Positions 48,728 to 57,366 of a stretch of DNA of 64,000 nucleotides are shown here, piece after piece (position 1 is the stretch's first letter; each line of letters begins with the position of its first letter). The notes under the pieces were generated by a model that saw only the letters and a list, made by a program, of their open reading frames with translations, was not told where the DNA came from and did not search any database. The DNA comes from Asticcacaulis currens (GTDB taxonomy: Bacteria; Pseudomonadota; Alphaproteobacteria; Caulobacterales; Caulobacteraceae). The DNA lies in the NCBI RefSeq assembly GCF_028550395.1, contig NZ_JAQQKW010000001.1, positions 186,001 to 250,000 of the forward strand. Reading direction: 5' to 3'. The position numbers and the translations under genes are program-made.

Positions 48728-48798
48728 TGTCGGACTCCATGAACTGCCTTGCCGGCCTTTAGGCAAATATTGCGCCCGGCTCAAGCGCGATGCAGGCT

Positions 48799-49959
48799 TC
48801 AGACCGAAGCCTTGCCCATTTCATCGATCGCACAGATGATGTGATAAAGGGTTGACGCTGGCGCTGGCTCTTCGACGAAGCTTCCATCAGGATTCATTTT
48901 ATCGCGATAAAGCCCTTTAAGAGGGACATCGAAATAGAGCTCAAGGCCTTCGGCGGCTTTAATCAGGGTATCGACATATCCAGCCTTTTGGCCGTCGTCT
49001 GAAGCGACAGACTGCAAGGCAACATAGGCTTTCATTCGCTCCGTTTGGGCCCAAAGACGCGCCTTATTGTCCTTGACGCTAAAGTCGTCCCAAAGTTCAA
49101 AAATCGTGGCATTTCGGGCGTGGTCTGTGCCGTAGGTTTCCGCGATTTCGACGAGACGCTTTGCCGGTGCGATGAACTTCGGATCACCGCTAATGGCCGC
49201 CCAGCGTATAAGAAGCCACGCCCATTCAAACTGGTGGCCGGGCTCGATAATGCGGCCCATTTCGCCTTCGATGGGGTTCCAGTCCCCATCGAAATATTCG
49301 CGCAAGGAGCCATTTTCCGGGTGCAGAAACTTATCCAGGCAAAGATCGGCTATTTCGGCTGCGATCGTTTTCCAGGTTTCATCACCCCCCGCCTCAATCC
49401 AGGCCAGAGAGGCCTCGAACATGTGCATGTGCGGGTTGGTCTTTAATGGCAGAGTGCGCGGATAGGCTTCCTCAAACCCTCTGACGGGGTGTTTGTATCT
49501 TGACAGGAGGACGTCACGGATGGCGATGGCCCGGCTTTCGAGGGACGTATCGTGCGGGCGGACCGCCTTGGCAGAGGCATAGGCCAAAAGTGCAAAGGCA
49601 TGGTCGTAGAAATCGAACTCGCCCTTTACGACCTTGCCATCGGGCGTCAGAACCGCGCTGACCAGACCGTTGTCTGCGGCCGCAGGCCCTGAAAGCCAGG
49701 CAAGCCCAGCATCAATCACCGTGTCTACGTCCCCCTCATACCCCATGCGTCTGGCCAGCGCATAGGAGTAGACCTGGCGGGCCGCCACACGGGTTCTGCG
49801 GTCCACATCGACGGGGCTCCCGTCAAGACCGAGCGTCTCGTAGACGCCTCCTTTTTCCCTATCGACACCGACATCGCGCCAGATCGGCAGAGCGTTTTCA
49901 AACAGCCAGTGTTTCAGACGGATTTGGGTTTGGTCGAGGCGTTGAGACAATGCGGTCAT
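48799..49959 (-). CDS. AGE-family sugar epimerase/isomerase
   Basis: A 386-aa (alpha/alpha)6-barrel protein of the N-acylglucosamine 2-epimerase / mannose isomerase superfamily. Conserved are 'QVYSYALARRMGY', 'YDHAFALLAYASA', 'KTNPHMHMFEASLAW' and 'IIEPGHQFEWAWLLIRWA', which hold the catalytic His residues. It likely isomerises free or phosphorylated hexose such as mannose/fructose/glucosamine. Start ATG 49959 with AAGG 8 nt upstream. Exact sugar unknown; an isomerase rather than an epimerase is common in alphaproteobacteria. Confidence 0.82.
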   Translation of the reverse strand: MTALSQRLDQTQIRLKHWLFENALPIWRDVGVDREKGGVYETLGLDGSPVDVDRRTRVAARQVYSYALARRMGYEGDVDTVIDAGLAWLSGPAAADNGLVSAVLTPDGKVVKGEFDFYDHAFALLAYASAKAVRPHDTSLESRAIAIRDVLLSRYKHPVRGFEEAYPRTLPLKTNPHMHMFEASLAWIEAGGDETWKTIAAEIADLCLDKFLHPENGSLREYFDGDWNPIEGEMGRIIEPGHQFEWAWLLIRWAAISGDPKFIAPAKRLVEIAETYGTDHARNATIFELWDDFSVKDNKARLWAQTERMKAYVALQSVASDDGQKAGYVDTLIKAAEGLELYFDVPLKGLYRDKMNPDGSFVEEPAPASTLYHIICAIDEMGKASV

Positions 49960-50034
49960 GGAAATTGCCTTTTCGGAAAATATATCCAGAGGCATAGCCC
50001 GCGCCTCATAAGAGGCCAATTAAAAAAGAGCGCT

Positions 50035-50910
50035 TCACTGTGTTTTCATATGAAATTGCAGCTGAATGGCTTTGCCGCTTCCGCCGACGGGCGCTGTTGC
50101 ACTGGCGTTACCAATCGACACGACCCGAAGAAGGGGCACGCCACCTTCGGGCGCATTGCGCAATTGCGCTAAAGCCGGCTGGGCATTGAGCAATGCCTTA
50201 TGGAAAGACACGGAGCGCTCAACTGATAGCGCCTGATCGGCCCGCCCCTGCGCTGTATACATGTTCACGTCTGCAGTCCCGACAATCACGACCGCCTCAA
50301 GCTTTCCCTGCCCCGGACAGCCTTCGGCGGGCACCCCGTAAGAGAGGCATGGCAGCCGCTTTGCGAGAGATTGCGCCAGATTGGAGACGGCCGAGAGCCC
50401 CTCTGGGGTAAGATCGCTCGTTCCGGCGCGAAAGAGCCGGTCCGCATCAAAATTCGTCGATGCGTCCGACAGACTGACCTCCGCCCAGGAGATAGCGGGT
50501 GACAGATCAGCCTTCAGATCCGCGGCAAAAAAAGCGACGGACGCCGCAGACCGTTTTTCTTCATCAGACGACGGATTGATGGCTGTCTGACCTGAAAACG
50601 CAAAGCAGCGGCGATCCTTCCCACCCTCCGGGCCCACGAGATCAGCCTCCTGAACGCAGACGATGTGATTTTCCCGGTCGACGTCAATGGTGGCATTCAA
50701 AGATTTAAGGTCGGTTGCCCGCTTAAGGAGGGCGCTCGTTTGTGGATCCTTCGCCTGGGTGAGCTCTGTGGTTGTCTCCCGGAAATTCAGGGCAAAATAG
50801 GCGAGCATGATGATAAAGATGAAAAGGACGCCGACCATCAGATCCGTCATGGAGATGTAATAGCTCTCACCTTCCTCAATCTCTTTTGAGCGACGATGTC
50901 GAAAGGCCAT
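50035..50910 (-). CDS. MotB/ZorB-like membrane protein with OmpA-type domain
   Basis: A 291-aa protein with one N-terminal helix preceded by 'YYISMTDLMVGVLFIFIIML': the aspartate in TDLM lies where MotB-type stators carry their proton-binding residue. The C-terminal part is OmpA-like ('VVIVGTADVNMYTAQGRADQ', 'LSVERSVSFHKAL') and would anchor to peptidoglycan. It overlaps the upstream MotA-like gene in TGATG, so the two form a stator-like pair. Flagellar genes are absent. Similar pairs (ZorA-ZorB) occur in Zorya anti-phage systems, but no ZorC, D or E is seen. Confidence 0.72.
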   Translation of the reverse strand: MAFRHRRSKEIEEGESYYISMTDLMVGVLFIFIIMLAYFALNFRETTTELTQAKDPQTSALLKRATDLKSLNATIDVDRENHIVCVQEADLVGPEGGKDRRCFAFSGQTAINPSSDEEKRSAASVAFFAADLKADLSPAISWAEVSLSDASTNFDADRLFRAGTSDLTPEGLSAVSNLAQSLAKRLPCLSYGVPAEGCPGQGKLEAVVIVGTADVNMYTAQGRADQALSVERSVSFHKALLNAQPALAQLRNAPEGGVPLLRVVSIGNASATAPVGGSGKAIQLQFHMKTQ

Positions 50911-51677
50911 CACGCCCCCCCTTTTGCGGCTAAGGAGGCTTCTATCCTCTGGAGCGCTTTTAGCTGTTCCAGCGCGACCTTTTCTGGCGGCATAAAATTC
51001 AGGCAGCTATCGAGCATCACAAAGAGTTCCGCTTCTGCCGTCTGGATTGCTCTTCTGCGTGAACGCGCAAAAAGACGCAAAAAAATGGATGAGAGGACGC
51101 CTGCAATTGACGTCCAGAATTTTGTGGCCGCGATCGCTAACAACCCCATCAGGGACGCCTGCATGGTACCGCTTGCAGGACTTCCTGCCATGGCCAGTGT
51201 GGCTTCTGAAAGCGCGGCGACAATACCTAGAAAGGTAATAACCAGGCCAACCGCGACCATAATATTCGCCCACCATTCAAGCGCGCGTGCGGGTTCATCC
51301 AGCTGGTCAAACGCCTCAGCGGCCCTGACCGAACCTACAAAGCTATCGCCATTTTCGACAAGAACGCTCCTATAGTTTGACCAGCCAAGCAACAACGCGC
51401 TGTTTGCCTGGCCCAGACCAGCGGAGCTTGAAAATCGCCTGTCCGCCTCACTGAAGCGGGCATAAAAGGATGCCGGCCTCGCACGGCTATCCAGGCCATT
51501 GAGAAGGTTCCAACGCTCGCGCAATTCGACCAGGAGCGGTTTGTATGTCCTGACGTTTGAGTACACGATCAACGCCGCCGAGAAAGCCAGGATTGCGCCT
51601 GCCAGCAGAAGCGCCACGCCGGGCGATCCAAAGGCCATAACCACCAGGTTTGTGACCGGATCCAGTTTTTGTGCCAT
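50910..51677 (-). CDS. MotA/ExbB/ZorA-like proton-channel protein
   Basis: A 255-aa protein with three hydrophobic helices: about 18-40, 138-160 ('MVAVGLVITFLGIVAALSEA') and 178-200. The 'TFLGIVAAL' segment with neighbouring 'TSIAGVLSSIF' resembles the channel helices of MotA/ExbB/ZorA. The cytoplasmic tail (about 205-255) is short, whereas ZorA of known Zorya systems has a long tail. Start ATG 51677 rather than GTG 51680. It would form the ion channel with the following MotB-like protein. Confidence 0.72.
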   Translation of the reverse strand: MAQKLDPVTNLVVMAFGSPGVALLLAGAILAFSAALIVYSNVRTYKPLLVELRERWNLLNGLDSRARPASFYARFSEADRRFSSSAGLGQANSALLLGWSNYRSVLVENGDSFVGSVRAAEAFDQLDEPARALEWWANIMVAVGLVITFLGIVAALSEATLAMAGSPASGTMQASLMGLLAIAATKFWTSIAGVLSSIFLRLFARSRRRAIQTAEAELFVMLDSCLNFMPPEKVALEQLKALQRIEASLAAKGGA

Positions 51678-51680
51678 CAC

Positions 51681-52300
51681 TTCTCTCAGCGGCAGTTAGC
51701 GACTTTAGCTCCATATTCTCTGTGATTGCGACGTAAAGTCGGCAGCCGTATAAGAAACCGGTGTCGCCCCCACTGGAATTTATAATGGGGCAATCCATAG
51801 GTCGGCGGCGTTGTTTCCTTCGGATACACCGCCGGGTATTGTCGCCGCAAAAACAGAACAGTAATGCGAACCACTCACGGTTTGATTGATTAAAATCCAC
51901 ATTACAGTCGATAAAAAGTGAAATTAATGAAAAAAAGAATTTTCCGCTTGGTCCGAGATATAGATATATTATTGGTCATGCCGCATCTTTTCTAATTATA
52001 TTATCGCCCGCCTTTATAGAGGGAATTATTGGCTTTTTTTCGTGGCCCGGCCTGCTTGTTTTACATTTGTTTTGGATTTGCGTTAATATGTGGGTAAACC
52101 GGTGCCCAAACTGTGGGCTATCGGTCGGGTGCGAATACAATAAAGACGCTACGTTTCTTCCCTATACTCCTGTCGCCATTCCAAATGCGGAATGTAGCAG
52201 ATGCGGGTGCCGGATTTGAGGCAACGGCTAGTGGGAATAGCTCACAATTATGCTCGATTGAGACCTCTGACACAGGTTTAGGCCTTTTAACGGCTAAGCT
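51681..52300. other. Accessory stretch holding a frameshifted small gene
   Basis: 620 bp, AT-rich, between the MotA-like gene and the relaxase. It holds one clear coding stretch on the plus strand at 51927-52219 (separate entry), broken near its start. Otherwise I see no gene or repeat. Confidence 0.5.
51927..52219 (+). pseudogene. Frameshifted small membrane protein with C-terminal zinc ribbon
   Basis: From 51929 the plus strand reads about 96 codons without a stop, but with no ATG, GTG or TTG start in frame. The ATG at 51927 lies two bases out of phase and is followed by a run of seven A (51930-51936). One more A would join them into one protein beginning MKKKNFPLG. That protein would have a hydrophobic region ('IIGHAASFLIILSPAF' then 'GIIGFFSWPGLLVLHLFWIC') and two Cys pairs, 'CPNC' and 'CSRC', that could bind zinc. 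Thus it is a recent frameshift, a phase-variable tract, or a sequencing error. Confidence 0.6.
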
Positions 52301-52319
52301 TTAAACTCCTGCGGCCTCT

Positions 52320-53234
52320 TCAGCGTTCGCGGCCTGAACCTCCAGGCTGGCGTGATTTCTCAAGATCAATTCCGGTGTGGGTCTCAATGTAGTTTGAAAC
52401 AATACTGGCCTGTAACCGCTCAAGCGTAGTGCCGTTCTGGAGTTTTTCCCAGAGACTGGAGTAGGTCTGAAGAGCATAACTGTCATCGGCGGGCCCGCGG
52501 GTTCCGGTTTGGTCAACATCCCTGTTTTCATCTGGCCTACGATCCGGAAATCTCTCAGATCTATAGGTTGCCGCCATCTCGACGCCTCTGTCGCGCAGAG
52601 CCTGAGCATATCTCTGGCGTAAGTATACCGGCAAGTTGGCACCCAGATAAAGTCGATCACCCGCTAACGAGCGACTTTTTACGATGAGATGCAGATGAGG
52701 GTATTCAGAAGCGCGGGGAGATGGGTCTGTCTCTTTTTTATGCAGAGCCTTCACGTACTGGAATCCTTCGAACACTTCCGCAATAACCTCAGATGCCGCC
52801 GACTCTAGAAGGGCGGGGTCAACAGCTTTAGGCGCACAGAAAACGAAGCAGTGATACTCGGTCAGCGTGCTTTCATCAGGGATAGGCGTACCACCATCGC
52901 GCCATTCAAGACCCAGTGCGTACACTTGGTCTTCACCGACGATCGTCTCACCGTCTTCGTTTTCAAGGGGAAGCTGGCCTGAACGGCTGATATAGTTGAG
53001 GCTGTCTTTTACACGGCGAAAAGACTTTCCCCCACTCCATGACTTGATAACGGCTTGAGGCGCCCCTTTCGCCACCGACAATAGTTCGGACGGCCTGTGC
53101 TTTTTCCAAGTCTCCAGTCTGGCTGATAGATCTACTGTGCGGACAAATGCCCCAGTCGCCGAATTGATGCGTCTGCGGCCTTTCGGTTCGACGTCACCCT
53201 CATTGAAAACGGCGCCGGCTTTCTTCTTTGGCAT
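52320..53234 (-). CDS. MOB-type relaxase (mobilisation protein)
   Basis: A 304-aa relaxase. The catalytic tyrosine is probably Y81 in 'KDSLNYISRSG', and the metal-binding third motif is 'KKETDPS' followed by 'YPHLHLIVKSRS' (about 175-192), as in VirD2/MOBP-type nickases. Relaxases nick oriT and lead DNA into a conjugation channel. There is only the relaxase domain and a short basic tail, with no helicase or primase. Its partner MobC-like gene lies 4 bp upstream. No coupling protein (VirD4) is seen nearby. Confidence 0.8.
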   Translation of the reverse strand: MPKKKAGAVFNEGDVEPKGRRRINSATGAFVRTVDLSARLETWKKHRPSELLSVAKGAPQAVIKSWSGGKSFRRVKDSLNYISRSGQLPLENEDGETIVGEDQVYALGLEWRDGGTPIPDESTLTEYHCFVFCAPKAVDPALLESAASEVIAEVFEGFQYVKALHKKETDPSPRASEYPHLHLIVKSRSLAGDRLYLGANLPVYLRQRYAQALRDRGVEMAATYRSERFPDRRPDENRDVDQTGTRGPADDSYALQTYSSLWEKLQNGTTLERLQASIVSNYIETHTGIDLEKSRQPGGSGRER

Positions 53235-53238
53235 GACT

Positions 53239-53745
53239 TCACCGGGTTATACCCCACCTCATTAGGTTTGCCCGTACGAGTTCGGCGACCAAGAATGTGT
53301 GATGAGCTATATCTGTCGAAAGGCGGTCTACCTCACTGGAAGACCCTGAGAAAGCCACGGACCTGAGGGCCCGGCTGAGCTTCAGCAGGGCGAGATTTGA
53401 GCTCGTAAGTGCCTCCAGCTCGAGCTGGCCGAAATGGGGTTCGCGAGTAAGATGTGACCTGATGAGCCAGTGGATCCACCGCGCATCACTGAGACCCATG
53501 GCTCGGGCAGATTCACGTATGGCGGTCTGCTCAGAAGCTGTGAGGCGAATTTGGCACTTTTTTGTGGCTCCCTCTGTCTGGCCGTAGCTGAACCTGTAAG
53601 GGTTAACATCCGTGCCAATCGTCAGGTTAAAGACGGCCTTGCGCACGGCTTCCGCAATCGTAAGGCCATTTTCTTTTGCGAAGGCGCGCAATTCATCGTG
53701 AAGAGGTCCGAGCTGGACCTGTAGGTGTGATGACGGCTTTTGCAT
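53239..53745 (-). CDS. MobC-like relaxosome accessory protein
   Basis: A 168-aa protein with a ribbon-helix-helix-like N-terminus ('LQVQLGPLHDELRAFAKENG', then 'TIAEAVRKAVFNL') and a second copy-like stretch 'QIRLTASEQTAIRESARAMG', followed by 'LSDARWIHWLIRSHL'. Such proteins bind oriT and help the relaxase nick. It is directly upstream of the relaxase in the same operon, so oriT may lie just right of it (53746-53792), though I cannot see a nick site. Confidence 0.72.
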   Translation of the reverse strand: MQKPSSHLQVQLGPLHDELRAFAKENGLTIAEAVRKAVFNLTIGTDVNPYRFSYGQTEGATKKCQIRLTASEQTAIRESARAMGLSDARWIHWLIRSHLTREPHFGQLELEALTSSNLALLKLSRALRSVAFSGSSSEVDRLSTDIAHHTFLVAELVRANLMRWGITR

Positions 53746-53792
53746 GGCTAAACAATCCGACCCTAAATTGTACCATGACGTTTATTATAAAC

Positions 53793-54785
53793 TCACTCAA
53801 TTAAAGATGGCAATAGGGAAAGCCTGTCTAAAGCCCAGATCGCCTGGTGGGTTTCTGCAGAAATGTTTCCACCCGAGAGGATGACCAGAACCGTTTTTCG
53901 TTCGGTCTGCGTTTGAAGCCACCGCACTACACCCGCCATCGACATCGCGCAGGTAGGCTCGATCACAAGCTTCAGGAGATGTGACAACCACTGGGACCAG
54001 TAGACGATCTCATCTTCCTCCACCTCATAAAAGCCGTCGAGCCTCTGAAGGTAGGAGAGCGTTCTTGAGGACACCGCGAGCGTTCTAACGCCATCGGCAA
54101 TCGTCATCGGGGTCTCGGAGAGCCTGACGATTTCGCCCGCCTGAACGGAACGATGGGCGTCATTGGCCATTTTGGGTTCGCACGCGTAGACCTTAGCCTG
54201 AGGTCGCGCGAGCCGGGTTGCAAGCCAGGTGCCCGACATAAGCCCACCACCGCCGCACGGCGCAAAAACGGCATCCGCTTCAACGCCGTCCTGCAGTGCT
54301 TCGAGACAAGCCGTGCCCTGTCCGGCAATGACGTAAGGGTTGTCATAAGGGTGCACAAAGGTTGCGCCCTTAGAGATTAATTCGGCAACAGAGGCTTCGG
54401 CAATCTGACGGCTTTCGGTAACGACAACGTCTGCACCGCAGGCCCGCGTGGCGGCGATCTTTACTGCAGATGCCTGCTTGGGAATAAAAATAGTGGCTTT
54501 CACACCAAGCTCGCGGGCAGCATAGGCCACGGCCTGCGCATGGTTCCCCGATGAGAAGGCACAGACCGAACGCCCCAACGTCCCCTCTTCCTTTAGGGCC
54601 AGGAGCGTGTTCATCGCACCGCGCAGCTTGAAAGCTCCGATCTTTTGCAGGTTCTCAGCCTTAAATATAACGCTGTGGCCTAGGGCCTTGTTGAGCGTGT
54701 CAGACTGAAAAAGAGGTGTGCGGTGAATGAATAGAGCGATGCGCGCCTGTGCAGTGAGCAGGTCTTCGGGGAGGACATCAGACAT
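53793..54785 (-). CDS. PLP-dependent threonine/serine dehydratase
   Basis: A 330-aa fold-type II PLP enzyme. The cofactor lysine is in 'FKAENLQKIGAFKLRGAMN' (about 42-58), 'FSSGNHAQAVAYAA' is the phosphate loop, and 'CGGGGLMSG' binds the phosphate. It lacks the regulatory ACT domain of biosynthetic IlvA, so it is a catabolic-type threonine/serine dehydratase, or serine racemase. It follows tdk at 5 bp. Confidence 0.87.
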   Translation of the reverse strand: MSDVLPEDLLTAQARIALFIHRTPLFQSDTLNKALGHSVIFKAENLQKIGAFKLRGAMNTLLALKEEGTLGRSVCAFSSGNHAQAVAYAARELGVKATIFIPKQASAVKIAATRACGADVVVTESRQIAEASVAELISKGATFVHPYDNPYVIAGQGTACLEALQDGVEADAVFAPCGGGGLMSGTWLATRLARPQAKVYACEPKMANDAHRSVQAGEIVRLSETPMTIADGVRTLAVSSRTLSYLQRLDGFYEVEEDEIVYWSQWLSHLLKLVIEPTCAMSMAGVVRWLQTQTERKTVLVILSGGNISAETHQAIWALDRLSLLPSLIE

Positions 54786-54790
54786 CAGAC

Positions 54791-55381
54791 TTACCCCCCC
54801 CTTGTTGCTGAGCGCGAAATCTCGAGAAGAGGCAGATGATCGAACCAGTGGCGATTGCAGCGGGGCTCATAAAGATCACCGTGACCCAGCTGGATCTCTA
54901 ACTCGTCCTCCACCTTCTTAAAGGTCTTATGAGCGGGCTGACCACAGACAGCGCAGTGCGCTCTCAGTTTGACGACCTCATCGGCCATTGCCATCAGAAG
55001 ACCCGTGGCCGAGAACGCATCGCCTTTCCAGTTGGTATCAAGACCGGCAGCCACAACGTCGGTACCCGTCTCCAGCAGGCCCTTTATCAACTCGACGACG
55101 TCGCGATCCATATTCTGGAAAAACTGGACCTCATCGAAACACACAAGGTCTGCCTCTTTCAGGCGCGTCTCTACATCTGAGAAGGCGTGAAGAACCACGG
55201 CTTCTGCCGCCAGGCCGTCATGGGTTATGACTTCTGTGCGCGAATAGCGGACGTCAAATGCCGTCTTAAGGACGAGGACATCTTTGCGCTCGCCATTTCG
55301 GGCCCAGAGAATACGCTTCAGGAGTTCCGTGGTTTTTCCGGCAAACATAGGGCCGCAGATGACCGTCAATCGTCCATACAT
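54791..55381 (-). CDS. tdk: Thymidine kinase (type II)
   Basis: Tdk phosphorylates thymidine to dTMP in the salvage path. The 196-aa protein has 'VICGPMFAGKTTELLKRI' (P-loop), 'DLVCFDEVQFF' (Walker B/catalytic Glu) and a zinc lasso with 'CAVCG' and a later Cys ('EPRCNRHWF'). Length is typical. First gene of the pair with the dehydratase. Confidence 0.95.
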   Translation of the reverse strand: MYGRLTVICGPMFAGKTTELLKRILWARNGERKDVLVLKTAFDVRYSRTEVITHDGLAAEAVVLHAFSDVETRLKEADLVCFDEVQFFQNMDRDVVELIKGLLETGTDVVAAGLDTNWKGDAFSATGLLMAMADEVVKLRAHCAVCGQPAHKTFKKVEDELEIQLGHGDLYEPRCNRHWFDHLPLLEISRSATRGG

Positions 55382-55599
55382 TCGCGTTCTTCCTCACGTT
55401 CGAATCATTCGTCAGCTTAATGGTGAGGACTAGCCTGCCGAAAGTGAAAAGCGGGCCTGTCCACCATGAGGGTGCGTCAAGCGAAAATGTCACAGCTTCG
55501 GTCTCAGATATTCAATTGAAGATTGTGACGCTTTTATAAAGGCGAGTTTCGGCGTACGGTAACGGGTGCTCTTCGCTTATGCCCGCAAAGTAATCGAAA

Positions 55600-56175
55600 A
55601 TGTCGCACCCAACGATCGGGATCACCAAGCTTTCCCCAAGGGAAAAACAGGTTTTACGCCTTACCCTTACTGGTTACACCCAGAAGGAGATCGCGCGTGA
55701 ACTGCAAATTGAAGTCACCACCGTCAAAACACACGCCAACAGCGCCTGCCAGAAGCTTGGCGAGACGACAACACGGGCCGCCGCGCGGGCTTTCGCAGAA
55801 AATGAATATGGATGCGCGTCCTCCGCAGCCGCGGCCCTCATCCGTGAAGGAGGACCTCCCTCAGAGAGGATTTCCGATGATCTCGGTGCCGTGCACGGTG
55901 AGGAAGGAGCGGTCACCGCCCAGTCCATGAATGGTCACCGCACAGAAACGTCTAGCGCCGTTTCTGGCCCGGCCCTCCTGCCCGTGTCTTCGATAGCGGT
56001 TCACAAATCGCCAGTGACCACATGGGAGGCATTCGAAAAGTGGGTAAAAGCGACCAGCACAACTCAGTGGCTGATCACCCTTGTGCTTCTTGCCATTGGA
56101 CTGGGGCTGTCGGTGAGTTCGCTCCTGTTTGTCAGTGCGCATATGCTTCAAACCCTTAACCGGATCATCCCCTAG
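55600..56175 (+). CDS. LuxR-type regulator with C-terminal membrane anchor
   Basis: A 191-aa protein with a GerE/LuxR helix-turn-helix at the N-terminus ('LSPREKQVLRLTLTGYTQKE', 'LQIEVTTVKTHANSACQKLG', about 10-60), a low-complexity linker, and a C-terminal hydrophobic helix at about 160-182 ('WLITLVLLAIGLGLSVSSLL'). The HTH-first and helix-last layout implies a membrane-tethered transcription factor released or modulated by the membrane. It heads a three-gene operon with 56212 and 56556, whose third gene is also a membrane protein. Confidence 0.75.
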   Translation: MSHPTIGITKLSPREKQVLRLTLTGYTQKEIARELQIEVTTVKTHANSACQKLGETTTRAAARAFAENEYGCASSAAAALIREGGPPSERISDDLGAVHGEEGAVTAQSMNGHRTETSSAVSGPALLPVSSIAVHKSPVTTWEAFEKWVKATSTTQWLITLVLLAIGLGLSVSSLLFVSAHMLQTLNRIIP

Positions 56176-56176
56176 T

Positions 56177-56192
56177 GGCCGGAGTGCCGGCC
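56177..56192. promoter_or_regulatory. Hairpin between regulator gene and next gene
   Basis: GGCCGG-AGTG-CCGGCC is a perfect 6-bp stem with a 4-nt loop directly after the LuxR-type stop and 19 bp before the next start. There is no T-run, so it may protect mRNA or slow translation rather than terminate. Confidence 0.4.
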
Positions 56193-56211
56193 GGATTAAA
56201 GGAAAGCACAC

Positions 56212-56559
56212 ATGAAAAGAGCAGAGATTGTGAGAACAGGTGCAGCCCGCCTTATTCAGGCTGAGGGCGCGATTGAGACGGCGATCTGTGACGTTGCCGA
56301 TCTAATCAGCTATCTCGGGCGCACAAGAATGGAAGAAAAGATTGCGCTGGAGATCGGAGACGAGGCCATGACCAGCCTCGTTGCGACTATGGCGGCACTC
56401 TCCGAGGCGAGATCTTCGATACTATGCGCGCACGGCCAACTCAACGCTGTGAAGGGTCAATTGGGATACAGCACAGTGGCCGTTGGGACAGGCGAAGACA
56501 AGTTTACCACCAAGCCCAAGGGCCTTCTGGTCGTAGAGAATACGCGGGAGAGCGCGTGA
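56212..56559 (+). CDS. Hypothetical protein, 115 aa
   Basis: A 115-aa soluble, mainly helical protein ('EGAIETAICDVADLISYLG', then 'AMTSLVATMAALSEARSSIL'). Ribosome-binding site AAAGGAAAG precedes ATG 56212. It lies between a membrane-tethered LuxR regulator and a membrane protein and overlaps the latter by 4 bp (GTGA), so it is part of the same unit. I do not recognise a family. Confidence 0.65.
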   Translation: MKRAEIVRTGAARLIQAEGAIETAICDVADLISYLGRTRMEEKIALEIGDEAMTSLVATMAALSEARSSILCAHGQLNAVKGQLGYSTVAVGTGEDKFTTKPKGLLVVENTRESA

Positions 56560-57002
56560 CGTTAGACTTGGGAGCCGTGGATTTATGGGCCTGGACAGGA
56601 CACTTTTTGATGGCGGCCCTCGTGATTTGGGCGCTTTGGCGGGGTGAAGTAGCTGAACGCCTAAGCGCCCTCATCATTTTTGTCGGCTGGTCGCTCACTC
56701 CGATGGTGCAGTCGGTAGGCGTGATCGGCTTAGACCCGGGCACCACCCTTGTTGACGTTATAGCCACGATCTGTTTGATCTGGCTTTCAGAGAGGGAACG
56801 AAAGTTGTGGCTACTGCTAGCATCAGCTTGCGCGCTGCTAGGAACAACGGGCCATTTCGCATCTGAAATCTCGCCACCGACAGAATTCCGTGCCTATTTT
56901 TTAAACAATGGCTTCTGGTCCGGTTACATGCTCCTGCTCGCCCTTTTTATAGGCATGCTAAATGCCGAACGCGGACGAATGCCCGTTAATAGTCAAGGCT
57001 GA
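56556..57002 (+). CDS. Hypothetical membrane protein, 148 aa
   Basis: Starting at GTG 56556, which overlaps the stop of the 115-aa gene by 4 bp, this 148-aa protein has about four hydrophobic segments (about 9-26, 33-53, 58-75 and 120-140). I do not know the family. It ends tail-to-tail with the XRE gene, overlapping it by 17 bp. Could be a sensor or holin-like partner of the regulator. Confidence 0.6.
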   Translation: MTLDLGAVDLWAWTGHFLMAALVIWALWRGEVAERLSALIIFVGWSLTPMVQSVGVIGLDPGTTLVDVIATICLIWLSERERKLWLLLASACALLGTTGHFASEISPPTEFRAYFLNNGFWSGYMLLLALFIGMLNAERGRMPVNSQG

Positions 57003-57366
57003 GGTTGCGGACGAGAGCCATGATGGCCTTTCGCTGATTGGCCGTCAGCTTGGAAAAGTACGAGGAGAGTTCCGTGCCTTCCTTCGTCAAAAGGAAGTGA
57101 GAGACGGATATCTCACTTTCGGACTGGCTGAACTCTCCCCCAAGTTCTGTGCCTTCAAAGAAATAATCTATCGGAACTGCCAGAGCTCGGGCCGCATCAT
57201 GCATTTTTGACGCACTTATACGATTGAAACCCCGTTCGTATTTCTGCACCTGCTGAAAGGTCAGACCGAGGTTCCTCGCCAGTTCGCCCTGGCTCATACC
57301 CAACTCTTTACGGCGTGCACGAATACGCTGTCCCACGTGAACATCGACTGGGTTGGGTGCGTTCAA
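56986..57366 (-). CDS. XRE-family helix-turn-helix regulator
   Basis: A 126-aa DNA-binding protein with an HTH_XRE domain near residues 10-65 ('RIRARRKELGMSQGELARNL', 'TFQQVQKYERGFNRISASKM'). It resembles small alphaproteobacterial regulators whose C-terminal tail (here to 'ALVRNLSLDY') takes part in dimer or ligand contact. The start is TTG 57366 with AGGAG 7 nt upstream; the longer frame lacks a site. It probably controls a nearby unit. Confidence 0.85.
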   Translation of the reverse strand: MNAPNPVDVHVGQRIRARRKELGMSQGELARNLGLTFQQVQKYERGFNRISASKMHDAARALAVPIDYFFEGTELGGEFSQSESEISVSHFLLTKEGTELSSYFSKLTANQRKAIMALVRNLSLDY

